Counted from the first letter of the stretch, positions 24,797 through 35,632 are shown. The stretch: DNA of 64,000 bases from Sideroxydans sp. (GCA_027310665.1 DAIDAJ010000009.1:1-64000), one strand, 5' to 3'. A program made the numbers and translations. Notes: generated by a model not told the origin, from the sequence alone.

Positions 24797-27700
24797 TTGA
24801 GAACCAACCATAAATTCGTCGCTTTGCTTGCGGGTACCGGGCTATTCGCTGCCATAGCGGTAACCGCCGCGTTCCTGGCTTACCGTCAGATCGGGGAGGC
24901 TGCGGAATCGCGGCAGCATAGCCATGTCCTCATGAATAGCGCCGGCGACCTGATGTCCTTATTGAAGGATGCAGAGACTGGCCAGCGCGGATATTTGTTG
25001 ACAGGCGACGCGTCCTATCTCGAACCCTATTTGGCAGTGCGCGACGGCCTCAAACTGCATCTCGCAGAATTGCGCCGGCTGACTGTGATTCCAGCTGCCC
25101 GGCAACATCTGGACGCAATGGCGCCATTGATCGATGCAAAGCTGTTGGAGCTGGCGCAGACCATCGAGCTGCGCCGCAAACACGACATGGCTGCTGTCAC
25201 GGCACGGCTAAGCACGGGTCGCGGCAAGCAATTGATGGATGCGATCCGTGCCGAGATGGGCCTTTACATCCAATTGGAGGATGGCGTGCAGACACGGCAG
25301 GAAGCCGAATTCGAATCTGACATGCTACGCATGTTGGCAGCCATTGTTTTCACCAGCCTGCTGGTACTGCTATTGGCTCTGGCCTTCGCCTATTTCATCT
25401 ATCGGGAAACCCGGCAGCGGCTGCAGAATCTGGTTCATGCCGAAACACGTCATCTCCTCGATGTACAGGAGGAGATGAACAAACAGCTGCGGCAGGCCAA
25501 CGATACCCTGCAGATCAGCGAAGAAAAGCTCGCGGTGACGCTCTACTCTATCGGCGATGCAGTACTGGTCACCGATGCACAAGGCCGGGTGCAAATCCTG
25601 AACCCCCTTGCCGAACTGCTCACCGGCTGGACGCAGGCACAAGCCATCGGTCATCCGGTGGACGAGGTATTTCACATCATCAATCAGGAGACCCGGCAAC
25701 TCTCCACGATCCCCGTCCTGGCAACCCTTGCTCATGGCACGATACAGGGCCTGGCCAACCACACCGTCCTGATTGCACGCAACGGTAGCGAGAGCGCCAT
25801 TGCCGACAGTTGCGCACCGATACGCGGCAGCGACGGCAAGGTGGTCGGCGCCGTGCTGGTGTTCCGCGATGTCACGCGGGAATATGCGGCACAGCAGACC
25901 CTGCGCGACAATGCCTCGCTGATCCAGACGATACTGAATACCGTGCCGGATGGCATCGTCACCATCAATGAACACGGCGTGGTTCAGACAGCGAACCCGG
26001 CCGCCGAGCTTATCTTCGGTTATACCGCCGCTGAGACCTTCGGCAAAAACCTCAATATGCTGATGCCCGAACCCTATCACAGCCAGCATGACGGGTATCT
26101 CGCGCATTATCTGGCCACCGGCGAGGCGCGCATCATCGGTATCGGTCGCGAGGTCTCCGGGCGGCGAAAAGACGGCAGCGTCTTCCCGATGGATCTGGCC
26201 GTGAACGAGATGCGGCTGGATGGTCAACGCTACTTCGTCGGCATCGTGCGCGACATCAGCATGCGCAGGAATGCGGAAGAAGAACTGCTCAAGGCGGGCG
26301 CCCTGCAAAGCGCCATCTTCAACAGCGCCAACTTCTCCAGCATCGCCACCGATGCCAAGGGCGTCATCCAGATCTTCAACGTCGGCGCCGAGCGCATGCT
26401 GGGCTACACCGCCGCCGAAGTGATGAACAAGATCACCCCGGCCGACATCTCCGATCCACAGGAAGTGATCGCGCGTGCCGAGACATTGAGCGCCGAACTG
26501 GGCACCCCCATCACGCCGGGCTTCGAAGCCCTGGTGTTCAAGGCGAAGCGCGACATCGAGGATATCTATGAGCTGACCTATATCCGCAAGGACGGCAGCC
26601 GCTTCCCGGCTGTCGTGTCCGTCACCGCGCTGCGCGATGCCCAGGACGCCATCATCGGCTACCTGCTGATCGGCACCGACAACACCGCGCGCAAGCAGAT
26701 CGAGGCCGACCAGAAGCAGCTTGCCCAGCGCCTGCGCGACCATCAGTTCTACACGCGCTCCCTGTTCGAGTCCAACATCGACGCGATCATGACCACCGAC
26801 CCGTCCGGCATCATCACCGACGTGAACAAGCAGATGGAGACCCTGACCGACTGCACGCGCGACGAATTGATCGGCGCGCCGTTCAAGGATTACTTTACCG
26901 ACCCGGACCGGGCCGAAGAAGGCATCAAGCAGGTTTTAAGCGAAAAGAAGGTCACCAATTACGAACTTACCGCGCGCGCCAGGGACGGCAAGGAAACGGT
27001 GGTGTCCTACAACGCGACCACCTTCTATGACCGCGACCGCAGATTGCAGGGCGTGTTCGCCGCGGCACGCGACATCACCGAGCGCAAACTGCTGGATCAG
27101 GTGTTGCAGGAAAAGAATGTCGAGCTGGAAAGCGCACGGTCCGTGGCAGAAAAGGCCAATCTCGCCAAGTCTGATTTCCTCTCCAATATGAGTCATGAGA
27201 TCCGCACCCCGATGAATGCCATCATCGGCATGTCCTATCTGGCGATGAAAACCGACCTGACGCCGCGCCAGCGCGACTATATCAAGAAGATCAAAGGTTC
27301 CGGCCAGCATCTGCTGGGCATCATCAACGACATTCTCGATCTTTCGAAGATCGAGGGGGGCAAGCTGGCAGTCGAGCGCACCGAATTCGAACTGGAGTCG
27401 GTGCTCGACAATGTGGCCAACCTGATTGCAGAAAAATCTTCCACCAAGGGGCTGGAGCTGGTTTTCGACATAGACAGGAATGTGCCGCAATACCTGATCG
27501 GCGACCCGCTGCGACTGGGGCAGATACTGATCAACTACAGCAACAATGCCGTCAAGTTCACCGAACGCGGCGAGATCGACATCATCATCCGGCTCAAAGA
27601 ACAGACCGACAAGGATGTATTGATCTACTGCGCGGTGCGCGATACGGGCATCGGATTGACTCCGGAACATATCGGGCGGCTGTTTCAGAGTTTTTCACAA

Positions 27701-29374
27701 GCCGACACTTCGACCACGCGCAAATTCGGCGGTACCGGCCTGGGACTGGTCATTTCGAAACAATTGGCCGAACTGATGGGCGGCGAGGTCGGCGTTGAAA
27801 GCGTACCCGGCAAAGGCAGCACCTTCTGGTTTACTGCGCGCCTCGACAAGGGGGTGGGCCAACAGCGCAAGATGGCGCTATCCGGCGACTTGCAGGGCAA
27901 ACGCGTGCTGGTAGTGGACGACAACGAGTATGCACGCCAGGTACTGGGCGAACTGCTCTCCGGCATGAGCTTCAAAGTCGACCAGGCAGAGTCCGGACAA
28001 ACAGCCATTGATGCCGTAGCCCAAGCCGAGGCGCAGGGCATGCCCTACGAGATCGTGTTCATCGACTGGCTGATGCCGGTCATGGACGGCGTCGAGACCG
28101 CAAAACGACTGGGCGAGCTTCCGCTGAAGCGGATCCCGCACTTGATGATGGTAACCGCCTATGGGCGCGAGGAAGTCATCCGGGGAGCGGAAAATGCCGG
28201 CATCGAGGATGTGCTGATCAAGCCGGTCAGCGCCTCGGTGCTGTTCGACGGCGTGGTACGCATGCTGGGAGATGTCGTCCATGTCCCGCGCAGGGCCGGT
28301 GACGTACCAACAGACACTGTCGAACAGCTCGCCACCATCAAGGGTGCCCGCATCCTGCTGGTTGAGGACAACGACCTCAACCAGGAAGTAGCGACCGAGT
28401 TGCTGCACGATGCCGGATTCGTCGTCGACCTGGCCGGGAACGGCCGGATCGCGCTGGAAAAGATCGGATCGAGCCATTACGACATCGTGCTGATGGATAT
28501 GCAGATGCCTGTGATGGACGGCGTGACTGCAACGCAGGAGATACGCAAGGATGATCGCTTCAAGGATCTTCCCGTGGTGGCCATGACCGCCAACGCCATG
28601 CAGGGCGACCGCGATCGCTGCATGGCGGCGGGCATGAACGATCATGTCGCCAAGCCGATCGAGCCGGAAGACTTGTGGAAGGCGCTGCCCAAATGGATCA
28701 AGCCGCGGCACTTTCCGGTAGCCACAACCGGCCAGAAGCAACAGCTAGCGCAGGAGGTCGACCTGCCATCCGGCATCGAAGGACTGGACATCGCCAACGG
28801 CCTGCGCCGCGTGCTCGGCAAGAAGGCGCTTTATCTCTGGATGCTGCGCAAGTTCGTCAGCGGGCAGGAATCGGCAACAGTAGAGATCTTCGATGCGCTG
28901 GAAAACAGGGACTGGGATACTGCGGAACGCATCGCCCATACATTGAAGGGCGTTTCCGGCAACATCGGCGCCACCAGCCTGCAATTGCTGGCAGGACAAC
29001 TTGAAGCCGCGATCAGGGAACGCCATCCGCGCAAGACGATAGACGCGCGTCTTGGCGAACTGAGAAAGCCGCTGACCAAGTTCATCACCCAACTGGAAAA
29101 GAGTCTGCCCGAGGAACAGCACAACCTGCCTGTCAAGGTCGATCACATGAGACTCAAGACTGTCCGCGACCAGCTACTGGCGTTGCTGGCCGCAGACGAC
29201 TCGGCGGCATGCGAATTGCTGGACGCCAATTCGGAGCTGCTCGATGCCGCATTCCCCGACCGGTTTCGCAAAATAGAAGACAGTATCCGCTCGCTCGATT
29301 TCGAAACCGCGATCGCGTTACTGCGAACCGCTTCGATCGGCTCGGGAGAGGCCGTCACGGAAATTACCACCTGA
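24797..29374 (+). CDS. large hybrid histidine kinase: CHASE3, four PAS, HisKA, HATPase, two REC, HPt
   Basis: 1525 residues. Membrane segment ~10-30, periplasmic CHASE3-type domain ~36-175 ([21 protein letters not shown]), second segment ~180-202, four PAS domains between ~238 and ~765, phosphoacceptor His in [14 protein letters not shown] near 800, HATPase with [12 protein letters not shown], receiver 1 (~1033-1155, [11 protein letters not shown]), receiver 2 (~1183-1300, [20 protein letters not shown]) and an HPt domain with His in [13 protein letters not shown] near 1379. A BarA/ArcB-like phosphorelay in one chain. TTG start at 24797 with AAAGGGG upstream; no better ATG. Followed after 9 bp by a response regulator. 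Its third and fourth PAS DNA is almost identical to part of the 31745-34312 gene. Confidence 0.93.
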   Translation: MRTNHKFVALLAGTGLFAAIAVTAAFLAYRQIGEAAESRQHSHVLMNSAGDLMSLLKDAETGQRGYLLTGDASYLEPYLAVRDGLKLHLAELRRLTVIPAARQHLDAMAPLIDAKLLELAQTIELRRKHDMAAVTARLSTGRGKQLMDAIRAEMGLYIQLEDGVQTRQEAEFESDMLRMLAAIVFTSLLVLLLALAFAYFIYRETRQRLQNLVHAETRHLLDVQEEMNKQLRQANDTLQISEEKLAVTLYSIGDAVLVTDAQGRVQILNPLAELLTGWTQAQAIGHPVDEVFHIINQETRQLSTIPVLATLAHGTIQGLANHTVLIARNGSESAIADSCAPIRGSDGKVVGAVLVFRDVTREYAAQQTLRDNASLIQTILNTVPDGIVTINEHGVVQTANPAAELIFGYTAAETFGKNLNMLMPEPYHSQHDGYLAHYLATGEARIIGIGREVSGRRKDGSVFPMDLAVNEMRLDGQRYFVGIVRDISMRRNAEEELLKAGALQSAIFNSANFSSIATDAKGVIQIFNVGAERMLGYTAAEVMNKITPADISDPQEVIARAETLSAELGTPITPGFEALVFKAKRDIEDIYELTYIRKDGSRFPAVVSVTALRDAQDAIIGYLLIGTDNTARKQIEADQKQLAQRLRDHQFYTRSLFESNIDAIMTTDPSGIITDVNKQMETLTDCTRDELIGAPFKDYFTDPDRAEEGIKQVLSEKKVTNYELTARARDGKETVVSYNATTFYDRDRRLQGVFAAARDITERKLLDQVLQEKNVELESARSVAEKANLAKSDFLSNMSHEIRTPMNAIIGMSYLAMKTDLTPRQRDYIKKIKGSGQHLLGIINDILDLSKIEGGKLAVERTEFELESVLDNVANLIAEKSSTKGLELVFDIDRNVPQYLIGDPLRLGQILINYSNNAVKFTERGEIDIIIRLKEQTDKDVLIYCAVRDTGIGLTPEHIGRLFQSFSQADTSTTRKFGGTGLGLVISKQLAELMGGEVGVESVPGKGSTFWFTARLDKGVGQQRKMALSGDLQGKRVLVVDDNEYARQVLGELLSGMSFKVDQAESGQTAIDAVAQAEAQGMPYEIVFIDWLMPVMDGVETAKRLGELPLKRIPHLMMVTAYGREEVIRGAENAGIEDVLIKPVSASVLFDGVVRMLGDVVHVPRRAGDVPTDTVEQLATIKGARILLVEDNDLNQEVATELLHDAGFVVDLAGNGRIALEKIGSSHYDIVLMDMQMPVMDGVTATQEIRKDDRFKDLPVVAMTANAMQGDRDRCMAAGMNDHVAKPIEPEDLWKALPKWIKPRHFPVATTGQKQQLAQEVDLPSGIEGLDIANGLRRVLGKKALYLWMLRKFVSGQESATVEIFDALENRDWDTAERIAHTLKGVSGNIGATSLQLLAGQLEAAIRERHPRKTIDARLGELRKPLTKFITQLEKSLPEEQHNLPVKVDHMRLKTVRDQLLALLAADDSAACELLDANSELLDAAFPDRFRKIEDSIRSLDFETAIALLRTASIGSGEAVTEITT
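26285..26880 (+). repeat. PAS-coding segment nearly identical to 32285-32880
   Basis: The sequence aligns without gaps to 32285-32880, at an offset of exactly 6000 bp, with roughly a dozen base differences seen by eye. Codes for one whole PAS domain and the start of the next. Confidence 0.9.
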
Positions 29375-29383
29375 AAGCCCGCC

Positions 29384-29869
29384 ATGAACATGACCGCACA
29401 TGCCAAAAAACCCGAGATACTGGTGGTGGACGACACGCCGGAAAGCCTCGCCCTGATGAGCAACCTGCTCAAGGATTACTACAGCGTGAAGGGTGCCAAC
29501 TCGGGAGAGCAGGCATTGAAGATCGCCGCGTCCGATGCTCCCCCCGACCTGATCCTGCTCGACGTCATGATGTCCGGCATGGATGGCTACGAAGTATGCC
29601 AGCGACTCAAGCTCGACCCCGCAACGATGTACGTCCCGGTGATCTTCCTCACCTCCAGAGCCGAGGTTGCCGACGAACAAAAAGGACTGGAGCTCGGTGC
29701 GGTCGATTACATCACCAAGCCGATCAGCCCGCCCATCGTCCTGGCCCGTGTGAAAACCCATCTGGCGCTCAAGGCCATGTCCGATCTCCTGCGCAATCAG
29801 AACAATTATCTTGAATTCGAGGTGGCCAAGCTCGAATGGCTTCCACATACCAATACACACGCAAAGTGA
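29384..29869 (+). CDS. single-domain response regulator
   Basis: 161 residues: receiver at ~10-125 with EILVVDDTPES, acceptor Asp in LILLDVMMSGMDG, Thr in FLTSR and Lys in TKPIS, followed by ~30 residues that look like the beginning of the helical linker seen in REC-HD-GYP proteins. No output domain. Starts 9 bp after the large hybrid kinase and is its likely partner; the ribosome site is weak, consistent with coupling. Confidence 0.9.
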   Translation: MNMTAHAKKPEILVVDDTPESLALMSNLLKDYYSVKGANSGEQALKIAASDAPPDLILLDVMMSGMDGYEVCQRLKLDPATMYVPVIFLTSRAEVADEQKGLELGAVDYITKPISPPIVLARVKTHLALKAMSDLLRNQNNYLEFEVAKLEWLPHTNTHAK

Positions 29870-29968
29870 AGATGGCTTCGGCCGGGAATATTTGCGCCCG
29901 CGCCACGTGCCCGCACCGGAAATGCAGGACAGCGCCAGGTACGCCATATAACAGAAGAAAGACAGGAT

Positions 29969-31552
29969 ATGCTCGACAAGAAAACCCGGTTCCTCGTTGT
30001 CGATGACCTGGAGCCGATGCGCAAAGTCACTGCCAACCAACTACGCTCGATGGGTGCCGAAAGCATCGTGATGGCCGCCAATGGCGCCGAGGCCCTGCGC
30101 ATGCTGCAAAACAAGCAGATAAACATCGTGCTTTCCGACTGGAACATGCCGGTCATGGCCGGGATCGATCTGCTCAAGGCGATGCGTGCCGATGAGAAAT
30201 TGGCACGCTTGCCCTTCATCATGATCACCGCCGAAGCCGAGCGCCACCGCATCGAGGAGGCTATCAACGCAGGTGTCAGTGATCTGCTGGTCAAACCCTA
30301 TACCGCGATCTGTCTCGCAGAACGTGTCGAAAAAGCATTATCCGCGCTTCCCCGCTCTAGTTCGGCCATGCTCGGGGAGTTGGCCCGAGGCAGGGGACCG
30401 TCGGCGCCGCCGTCCGATGCCGCCCAACCGGCGGTCGCATTCGAACCGGGACGCCCGACGATGCTGGTAGTGGACGATACCGCGGACAATCTGCTTCTGA
30501 TTTCACACCTGTTCAAGGACGAATATCGGGTGCGTATCGCGCACACCGGCGCAAAGGCGCTGGCGATCTGCCAGTCCGACAGTCCGCCCGATCTGGTTCT
30601 GCTCGACATCATGATGCCCGGCATGGATGGCTTCGAAGTGGCCAGGCGCATGCGAGAACACCCCTCGTCGGAAACCATTCCGGTGATCTTCGTCACCGCC
30701 ATGACAGGCGACAACGAGCGGCAAAAAGGTCTGGAACTCGGCGCCGTGGACTTCATCACCAAGCCCATCGATCCCGATGCGCTCAAGCTGCGCGTGCACA
30801 ACTTCATGCGCTACGTCGGATTGCGCAAGCAACTGCAGGCCAACTATGACGGCATGCTGGAATTGGCGCGACTGCGCGAGCAAGTCGAACATATCTCGCG
30901 GCATGACATGAAAGGGCCCCTGGCCGGTGTGATCGGGCTGGTTCAGGCGCTGGCATACGACAGCAAATTGAACACCGAGCAGATCAGGCAGCTGCGCATG
31001 GCTGAAGATTCCGCACTTGATGTGCTCGACATGATCAATCTGTCCTCCGAACTATTCAAGATCGAGACCGGACGCTTCAAACTCGATGCCAAACCGGTCA
31101 GGATCGTCGACATCCTGTATCGCATCGTCGAGATATCCAACACGACTTTCGCCGAAAAGCATCTTGATGTCGCCTTCGGCACCGATGTGCCGCCGGGCGA
31201 GAATGAGCCGCAGGTGCTGGGCGATGCCACGTTCTGCAATTCCCTGCTCCAGAACCTGATCAAGAATGCCTGCGAAGCGGCACCGAATGACAGCCGGGTA
31301 GCCGTCACACTGAATAACGGTTCGCCTCTGTGCATCGATATCATGAACAAGGGGACAGTTCCTGCCGCAATTCGCGAACAATTCTTCGGCAAGTTCGTCA
31401 CCCACGGCAAACAAGGCGGGACCGGCCTCGGCGCATATTCAGCCAAAATGCTTGCGGAAGCCCAGAACGGCACGATTTCGCTGGAAGTTTCCGACAAGGA
31501 CAACCAGACCACGATCTCTGTTTCACTGCCACGTTATGCTTTGTGTGCGTAA
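29969..31552 (+). CDS. REC-REC-histidine kinase protein
   Basis: 527 residues. First receiver ~5-125 (FLVVDDLEPMRK, NIVLSDWNMPVMAG; CheY-like), second receiver ~165-285 (LVLLDIMMPGMDG, TKPIDPD), then a kinase core: His in HISRHDMKGPLAGVIG near 312, N box LIKNACEAAP and GTGLGAYSAKML. Such proteins pass signals between kinases. AGACAGGA precedes ATG 29969. Third gene after the large hybrid kinase; 31550-31552 is its stop and overlaps the next GTGCG-type site. Confidence 0.9.
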   Translation: MLDKKTRFLVVDDLEPMRKVTANQLRSMGAESIVMAANGAEALRMLQNKQINIVLSDWNMPVMAGIDLLKAMRADEKLARLPFIMITAEAERHRIEEAINAGVSDLLVKPYTAICLAERVEKALSALPRSSSAMLGELARGRGPSAPPSDAAQPAVAFEPGRPTMLVVDDTADNLLLISHLFKDEYRVRIAHTGAKALAICQSDSPPDLVLLDIMMPGMDGFEVARRMREHPSSETIPVIFVTAMTGDNERQKGLELGAVDFITKPIDPDALKLRVHNFMRYVGLRKQLQANYDGMLELARLREQVEHISRHDMKGPLAGVIGLVQALAYDSKLNTEQIRQLRMAEDSALDVLDMINLSSELFKIETGRFKLDAKPVRIVDILYRIVEISNTTFAEKHLDVAFGTDVPPGENEPQVLGDATFCNSLLQNLIKNACEAAPNDSRVAVTLNNGSPLCIDIMNKGTVPAAIREQFFGKFVTHGKQGGTGLGAYSAKMLAEAQNGTISLEVSDKDNQTTISVSLPRYALCA

Positions 31553-31586
31553 GCGCACGGTAGGCGGGTGAAATATTTCCTATGAT
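31545..31586 (+). promoter_or_regulatory. perfect GTGCG-N4-CGCAC site with strong -10, upstream of the 855-residue kinase
   Basis: GTGCG TAAG CGCAC at 31545-31558, overlapping the stop codon of the preceding gene; -10 TATGAT at 31581-31586, 36 bp from the site start. The leader to 31745 is about 150 nt. Confidence 0.7.
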
Positions 31587-31744
31587 CAAACACAGATACT
31601 TAATACTGTTCCGCCGACTCATTCCGGCACCGGCATGCGCGGGCAGGCAATTATCTTACCGGGTTAGCTCAAGTAGACGGGGTGACGCACGCACCTCGTC
31701 TATGCGATTCGCAGGATTCATTCGCGCTTTAACAAAGGTCGGCC

Positions 31745-34312
31745 ATGCAAAATAGTCATAGTTCAAGCGATCCATCCCTTCCCGGGTCTTCTGCAGGCGC
31801 AAAGGATGACCTGACTGATACCGGCAAACGGGCAACCTGGCTCAAAGCTCAGGAGGCATTGCTTAAAACCGGCGCCCTGCAGAACGCGATTCTTACCAGC
31901 GCCAACTTTTCCAGTATCGCCACCGACGAAAAAGGCGTGATCCAGATCTTCAACGTCGGCGCTGAGCGCATGCTGGGCTACACCGCCGCCGAAGTGATGA
32001 ACAAGATCACCCCGGCCGACATCTCCGATCCACAGGAAGTGATCGCGCGTGCCAAAGCACTGAGCGCCGAGCTGGGTACCCCCATCACGCCGGGCTTCGA
32101 AGCCCTGGTGTTCAAGGCATCGCGCGGCATCGAAGATATCTATGAGCTGACCTATATCCGCAAGGACGGCAGCCGCTTCCCGGCCGTCGTGTCCGTCACC
32201 GCGCTGCGCGATGCCCAGGGTGCCATCATCGGCTACCTGCTGATCGGTACCGATAACACCGCACGCAAGCGGGCGGAAGAGGCATTGCTCAAGGCGGGCG
32301 CCCTGCAAAGCGCCATCTTCAACAGCGCCAACTTCTCCAGCATCGCCACCGATGCCAAGGGCGTGATCCAGATCTTCAACGTCGGCGCCGAGCGCATGCT
32401 GGGCTACACCGCCGCCGAAGTGATGAACAAGATCACCCCGGCCGACATCTCCGATCCGCAGGAAGTGATCGCGCGTGCCAAAGCACTGAGCGCCGAACTG
32501 GGCACCCCCATCACGCCGGGCTTCGAAGCCCTGGTGTTCAAGGCGAAGCGCGACATCGAGGATATCTACGAGCTGACCTATATCCGCAAGGACGGCAGCC
32601 GCTTCCCGGCCGTCGTGTCCGTCACCGCGCTGCGCGACGCCCAGGATGCCATCATCGGCTACCTGCTGATCGGCACCGACAACACCGCGCGCAAACAGAT
32701 CGAGGCCGACCAGAAGCAGCTTGCCCAGCGCCTGCGCGACCATCAGTTCTACACGCGCTCACTGTTCGAGTCCAACATCGACGCGATCATGACCACCGAC
32801 CCGTCCGGCATCATCACCGACGTGAACAAGCAGATGGAGACCCTGACCGACTGCACGCGCGACGAATTGATCGGCGCTCCGTTCAAGAATTACTTCACCG
32901 ACCCAGACAAGGCGGAGACCAGTATCAAACTGGTCCTGAGCAACAAAAAAGTCACCAATTACGAACTTACTGCACGCGCCAGGGACGGCAAGGAAACGGT
33001 GGTGTCCTTCAATGCGGCCACATTCTATGACCGTGACCGCAGGTTGCAGGGTGTGTTCGCCGCGGCACGCGATGTCACCGAGCGCAAACTCCTGGATCAG
33101 GTGCTGCAGGAAAAGAATGTCGAGCTGGAAAGCTCACGGTCTGTGGCGGAAAAAGCCAACCTCGCCAAGTCAGAATTCCTTTCCAGCATGAGCCATGAGC
33201 TGCGCAGCCCGCTGAATGCCATTCTCGGCTTTGCCCAGCTGATGGAATCGGATTCCCCCCCCGCGACACCATCCCAGAAAGACAGCATCGCCCAGATCCT
33301 TCAGGCAGGATGGCATCTGCTGAAGCTGATCAACGAGATCCTCGATCTTGCCAAAGTCGAGTCCAGGCAGGTTCCATTGTCGGAAGAGCCTGTATCGCTG
33401 GCCGAAGTCATGATCGATTGCCAGGGCATGATCGAACCCCAGGCACAACAGCGCGGCATTAAACTGAGCTTTCCCCTGTTCGATACGGACATTTTTGTCA
33501 GTGCAGACAGGACCAGGCTCAAACAGGTTCTCATCAACCTGCTTACCAACGCGATCAAATACAACGTCAAGCAGGGAACGGTTGATGTGAGCTGCAATGT
33601 GAGCACGCCGGGGCACATCCGCGTGAGCATCAAGGATACCGGGGCAGGATTGAATCCCGAACAGCTGTCGCAGCTATTCCAGCCGTTCAACCGCCTCGGG
33701 CAGGAAGCCGGCGGTGAAGAAGGGACAGGCATCGGGCTCGTGGTTGCCAAGCGGCTGGTTGAACTGATGGGAGGAATCATCGGCGTGGAAAGCGCCGTTG
33801 GCACGGGCAGCATATTCTGGTTCGAACTCAACTCGGCTGCCGAGCCACAAATTGTCGCGGAAGAAACCGCCATCGCCGGCACCGCGACACCGTTGCGCCC
33901 GCCATTTGGATCGCGCGCCGCACGAATACACACTCTGCTCTACGTGGAAGATAATCCGGCCAACATGAAACTGGTCGAGCAGGTCATCGCGCGGTATCCC
34001 GACCTCAGCCTGCTGACTGCCATCAACGGGAATAGCGGCATCGAAATCGCGCGCGCCTCCCTCCCCGAGGTGATATTGATGGACATCAACCTGCCCGATA
34101 TCAACGGCTACGAAGCACTGAAGATCCTGCGTGCCAATCCCTCCACGAAGCACATCCCGGTCATTGCCATCAGCGCGAATGCCATGCCCCTCGACATCGA
34201 AAGGGGCCTGAAGGCAGGGTTTTTCCGCTATATCACCAAGCCGATCAAAGTCGACGAGTTCATGGAAGCGCTGGAGGTTGCACTTGATATGGCTGAAACC
34301 GATTCTGCCTGA
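31745..34312 (+). CDS. hybrid sensor histidine kinase: three PAS, HisKA, HATPase, REC
   Basis: 855 residues, cytosolic. PAS 1 (~39-176) and PAS 2 (~181-318) are near-identical tandem copies; PAS 3 ~329-447. His in MSHELRSPLNAILG near 485, HATPase with LLTNAIKYN, DTGAGL and GTGIGLVVAKRL, receiver ~732-850 with ILMDINLPD and TKPIK. The whole architecture and C-terminal half match the kinase at 17910-20483. Followed 23 bp later by a REC-HD-GYP protein, its likely target, so this operon probably lowers c-di-GMP on signal. Confidence 0.93.
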   Translation: MQNSHSSSDPSLPGSSAGAKDDLTDTGKRATWLKAQEALLKTGALQNAILTSANFSSIATDEKGVIQIFNVGAERMLGYTAAEVMNKITPADISDPQEVIARAKALSAELGTPITPGFEALVFKASRGIEDIYELTYIRKDGSRFPAVVSVTALRDAQGAIIGYLLIGTDNTARKRAEEALLKAGALQSAIFNSANFSSIATDAKGVIQIFNVGAERMLGYTAAEVMNKITPADISDPQEVIARAKALSAELGTPITPGFEALVFKAKRDIEDIYELTYIRKDGSRFPAVVSVTALRDAQDAIIGYLLIGTDNTARKQIEADQKQLAQRLRDHQFYTRSLFESNIDAIMTTDPSGIITDVNKQMETLTDCTRDELIGAPFKNYFTDPDKAETSIKLVLSNKKVTNYELTARARDGKETVVSFNAATFYDRDRRLQGVFAAARDVTERKLLDQVLQEKNVELESSRSVAEKANLAKSEFLSSMSHELRSPLNAILGFAQLMESDSPPATPSQKDSIAQILQAGWHLLKLINEILDLAKVESRQVPLSEEPVSLAEVMIDCQGMIEPQAQQRGIKLSFPLFDTDIFVSADRTRLKQVLINLLTNAIKYNVKQGTVDVSCNVSTPGHIRVSIKDTGAGLNPEQLSQLFQPFNRLGQEAGGEEGTGIGLVVAKRLVELMGGIIGVESAVGTGSIFWFELNSAAEPQIVAEETAIAGTATPLRPPFGSRAARIHTLLYVEDNPANMKLVEQVIARYPDLSLLTAINGNSGIEIARASLPEVILMDINLPDINGYEALKILRANPSTKHIPVIAISANAMPLDIERGLKAGFFRYITKPIKVDEFMEALEVALDMAETDSA
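31861..32712 (+). repeat. tandem 426-bp duplication coding for two PAS domains
   Basis: Two direct copies with period 426 bp (142 codons), for example tgccatcatcggctacctgc at 32221 and again at 32647. The frame is kept, so the protein carries two almost identical PAS domains. The second copy is the one also present at 26285-26880. Confidence 0.9.
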
Positions 34313-34335
34313 GGTCGACTGGATATCGAGATTCC

Positions 34336-35400
34336 ATGACAAGTGCATCCAACATTCTTCACGGGAACATCCTGATCGTAGATGATCAGGAAGCGAACGT
34401 CCGTTTGCTTGAGCGGATACTGCGCAGTGCCGGCTATGACTCCATCACGACCACGATGGATTCCGGCACAGTCTGCGAACTTCACGCACGGAACAACTAT
34501 GACTTGATCCTGCTTGATCTGCAGATGCCCGGCATGGACGGGTTCCAGGTAATGGAATGCCTGAAGCGGATCGAGACGGGGGATTATCTTCCGGTTCTGG
34601 TAGTCACTGCCCAGCCGGATCACAAACTGCATGCATTGAAAGCCGGAGCGAAGGATTTCGTCAGCAAGCCTTTCGAACTGCCCGAGGTGCTCGCACGCGT
34701 GCACAACATGCTTGAAGTGAGGCTGTTGCACAAGGAATTGCATCAGTACAACGAGGTGCTGGAGCAACGCGTAAGCCAAAGGACTGCCGACCTTCAGGAA
34801 AACTATCTGGAGACCCTCTTTGCCATGACACGTGCAGCGGAACACAAGGACGAAGACACCGGCGCACATGTGAAACGCATCAGTTATTACTGCCGCGACC
34901 TGGCAAGACTGCTCGGAATGAATGATGCCTTCGTTGACAACATCTTTTTCTCCAGCCCGATGCACGACGTCGGCAAGATAGGCATCCCCGACCATATCCT
35001 GCTCAAGCCGGGCGGCTTCACACCGGAGGAATGGGAGATCATGAAGGGACATGCCGCGATGGGTTCGGAGATCCTCGGAAACAGCAAGTCGCCCTATCTC
35101 AGGATGGGTGCCGAGATTGCGCTGAATCACCATGAAAGATGGGATGGCGGAGGTTATCCGAATGGCAAGCGCGGGGAGGAGATCCCTATCGCGGCGCGCA
35201 TCATGAATATTTGCGATATCTACGACGCCTTGCGCAGCAAGCGCCCATACAAACCCGCATTCGATCATCAAAAGACCGTCGACATCATTTCAAACGGGGA
35301 CGGCCGCACCATGCCGGAACATTTCGATCCGGATATTTTCGCTGCCTTCAAGCAAAACCAGGCAATGTTCAACGAAATCTACGAGGCATACGCTGCATAG
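34336..35400 (+). CDS. response regulator with HD-GYP phosphodiesterase domain
   Basis: 354 residues. Receiver ~10-125 (ILIVDDQEANVRLL, LILLDLQMPGMDG, KPFELPEVLARVHNMLEVRLL), coiled-coil linker, HD-GYP domain ~155-345 with MHDVGKIGIPD, HAAMGSEIL and HHERWDGGGYP, and NICDIYDALRSKRPYKPAF. All metal-binding His/Asp motifs are visible, so c-di-GMP hydrolysis is expected on phosphorylation. Co-transcribed with the hybrid kinase just upstream. Confidence 0.93.
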   Translation: MTSASNILHGNILIVDDQEANVRLLERILRSAGYDSITTTMDSGTVCELHARNNYDLILLDLQMPGMDGFQVMECLKRIETGDYLPVLVVTAQPDHKLHALKAGAKDFVSKPFELPEVLARVHNMLEVRLLHKELHQYNEVLEQRVSQRTADLQENYLETLFAMTRAAEHKDEDTGAHVKRISYYCRDLARLLGMNDAFVDNIFFSSPMHDVGKIGIPDHILLKPGGFTPEEWEIMKGHAAMGSEILGNSKSPYLRMGAEIALNHHERWDGGGYPNGKRGEEIPIAARIMNICDIYDALRSKRPYKPAFDHQKTVDIISNGDGRTMPEHFDPDIFAAFKQNQAMFNEIYEAYAA

Positions 35401-35449
35401 GGTCCGAAGCTGGCCTTACCCGGCCTACTGCTGCTCATGAAGATAGGAT

Positions 35450-35632
35450 TCACGACTCTTTGATTGATTCGCCCTGGTCGTCGTCCTGGTTATAAAGCGG
35501 CAGATCGCCGACCTGCAGCTGCTTGAACGAAAAATATGACGGCGCCAGGCTCACTACCGCGTCGGCCAGTTTGCGGTTGAGCGAACCCTGGCGCAGGCTG
35601 CCGACCACAACGGCGATCTTGTACGCAATCAT
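35450..35632 (-). pseudogene. N-terminal fragment of an NADPH-dependent FMN reductase
   Basis: 60 codons encoding the first flavodoxin-like strand and phosphate loop of the family (KIAVVVGSLRQGSLNRKLADAV, then VGDLPLYNQD) before diverging and stopping; intact members have about 180 residues. Its ATG overlaps the stop of the pqiA-like gene by ATGA, so it may still be translated. I read it as a decayed or truncated gene; it lacks most of the flavin site. Confidence 0.7.

Noticed and set aside
25370-26743. Long minus-strand open frames opposite the kinase genes (also at 13710-14663, 31763-32743 and elsewhere)
   Set aside because: They are mirror frames of GC-rich conserved coding sequence, contain no recognisable domain and lack ribosome sites.
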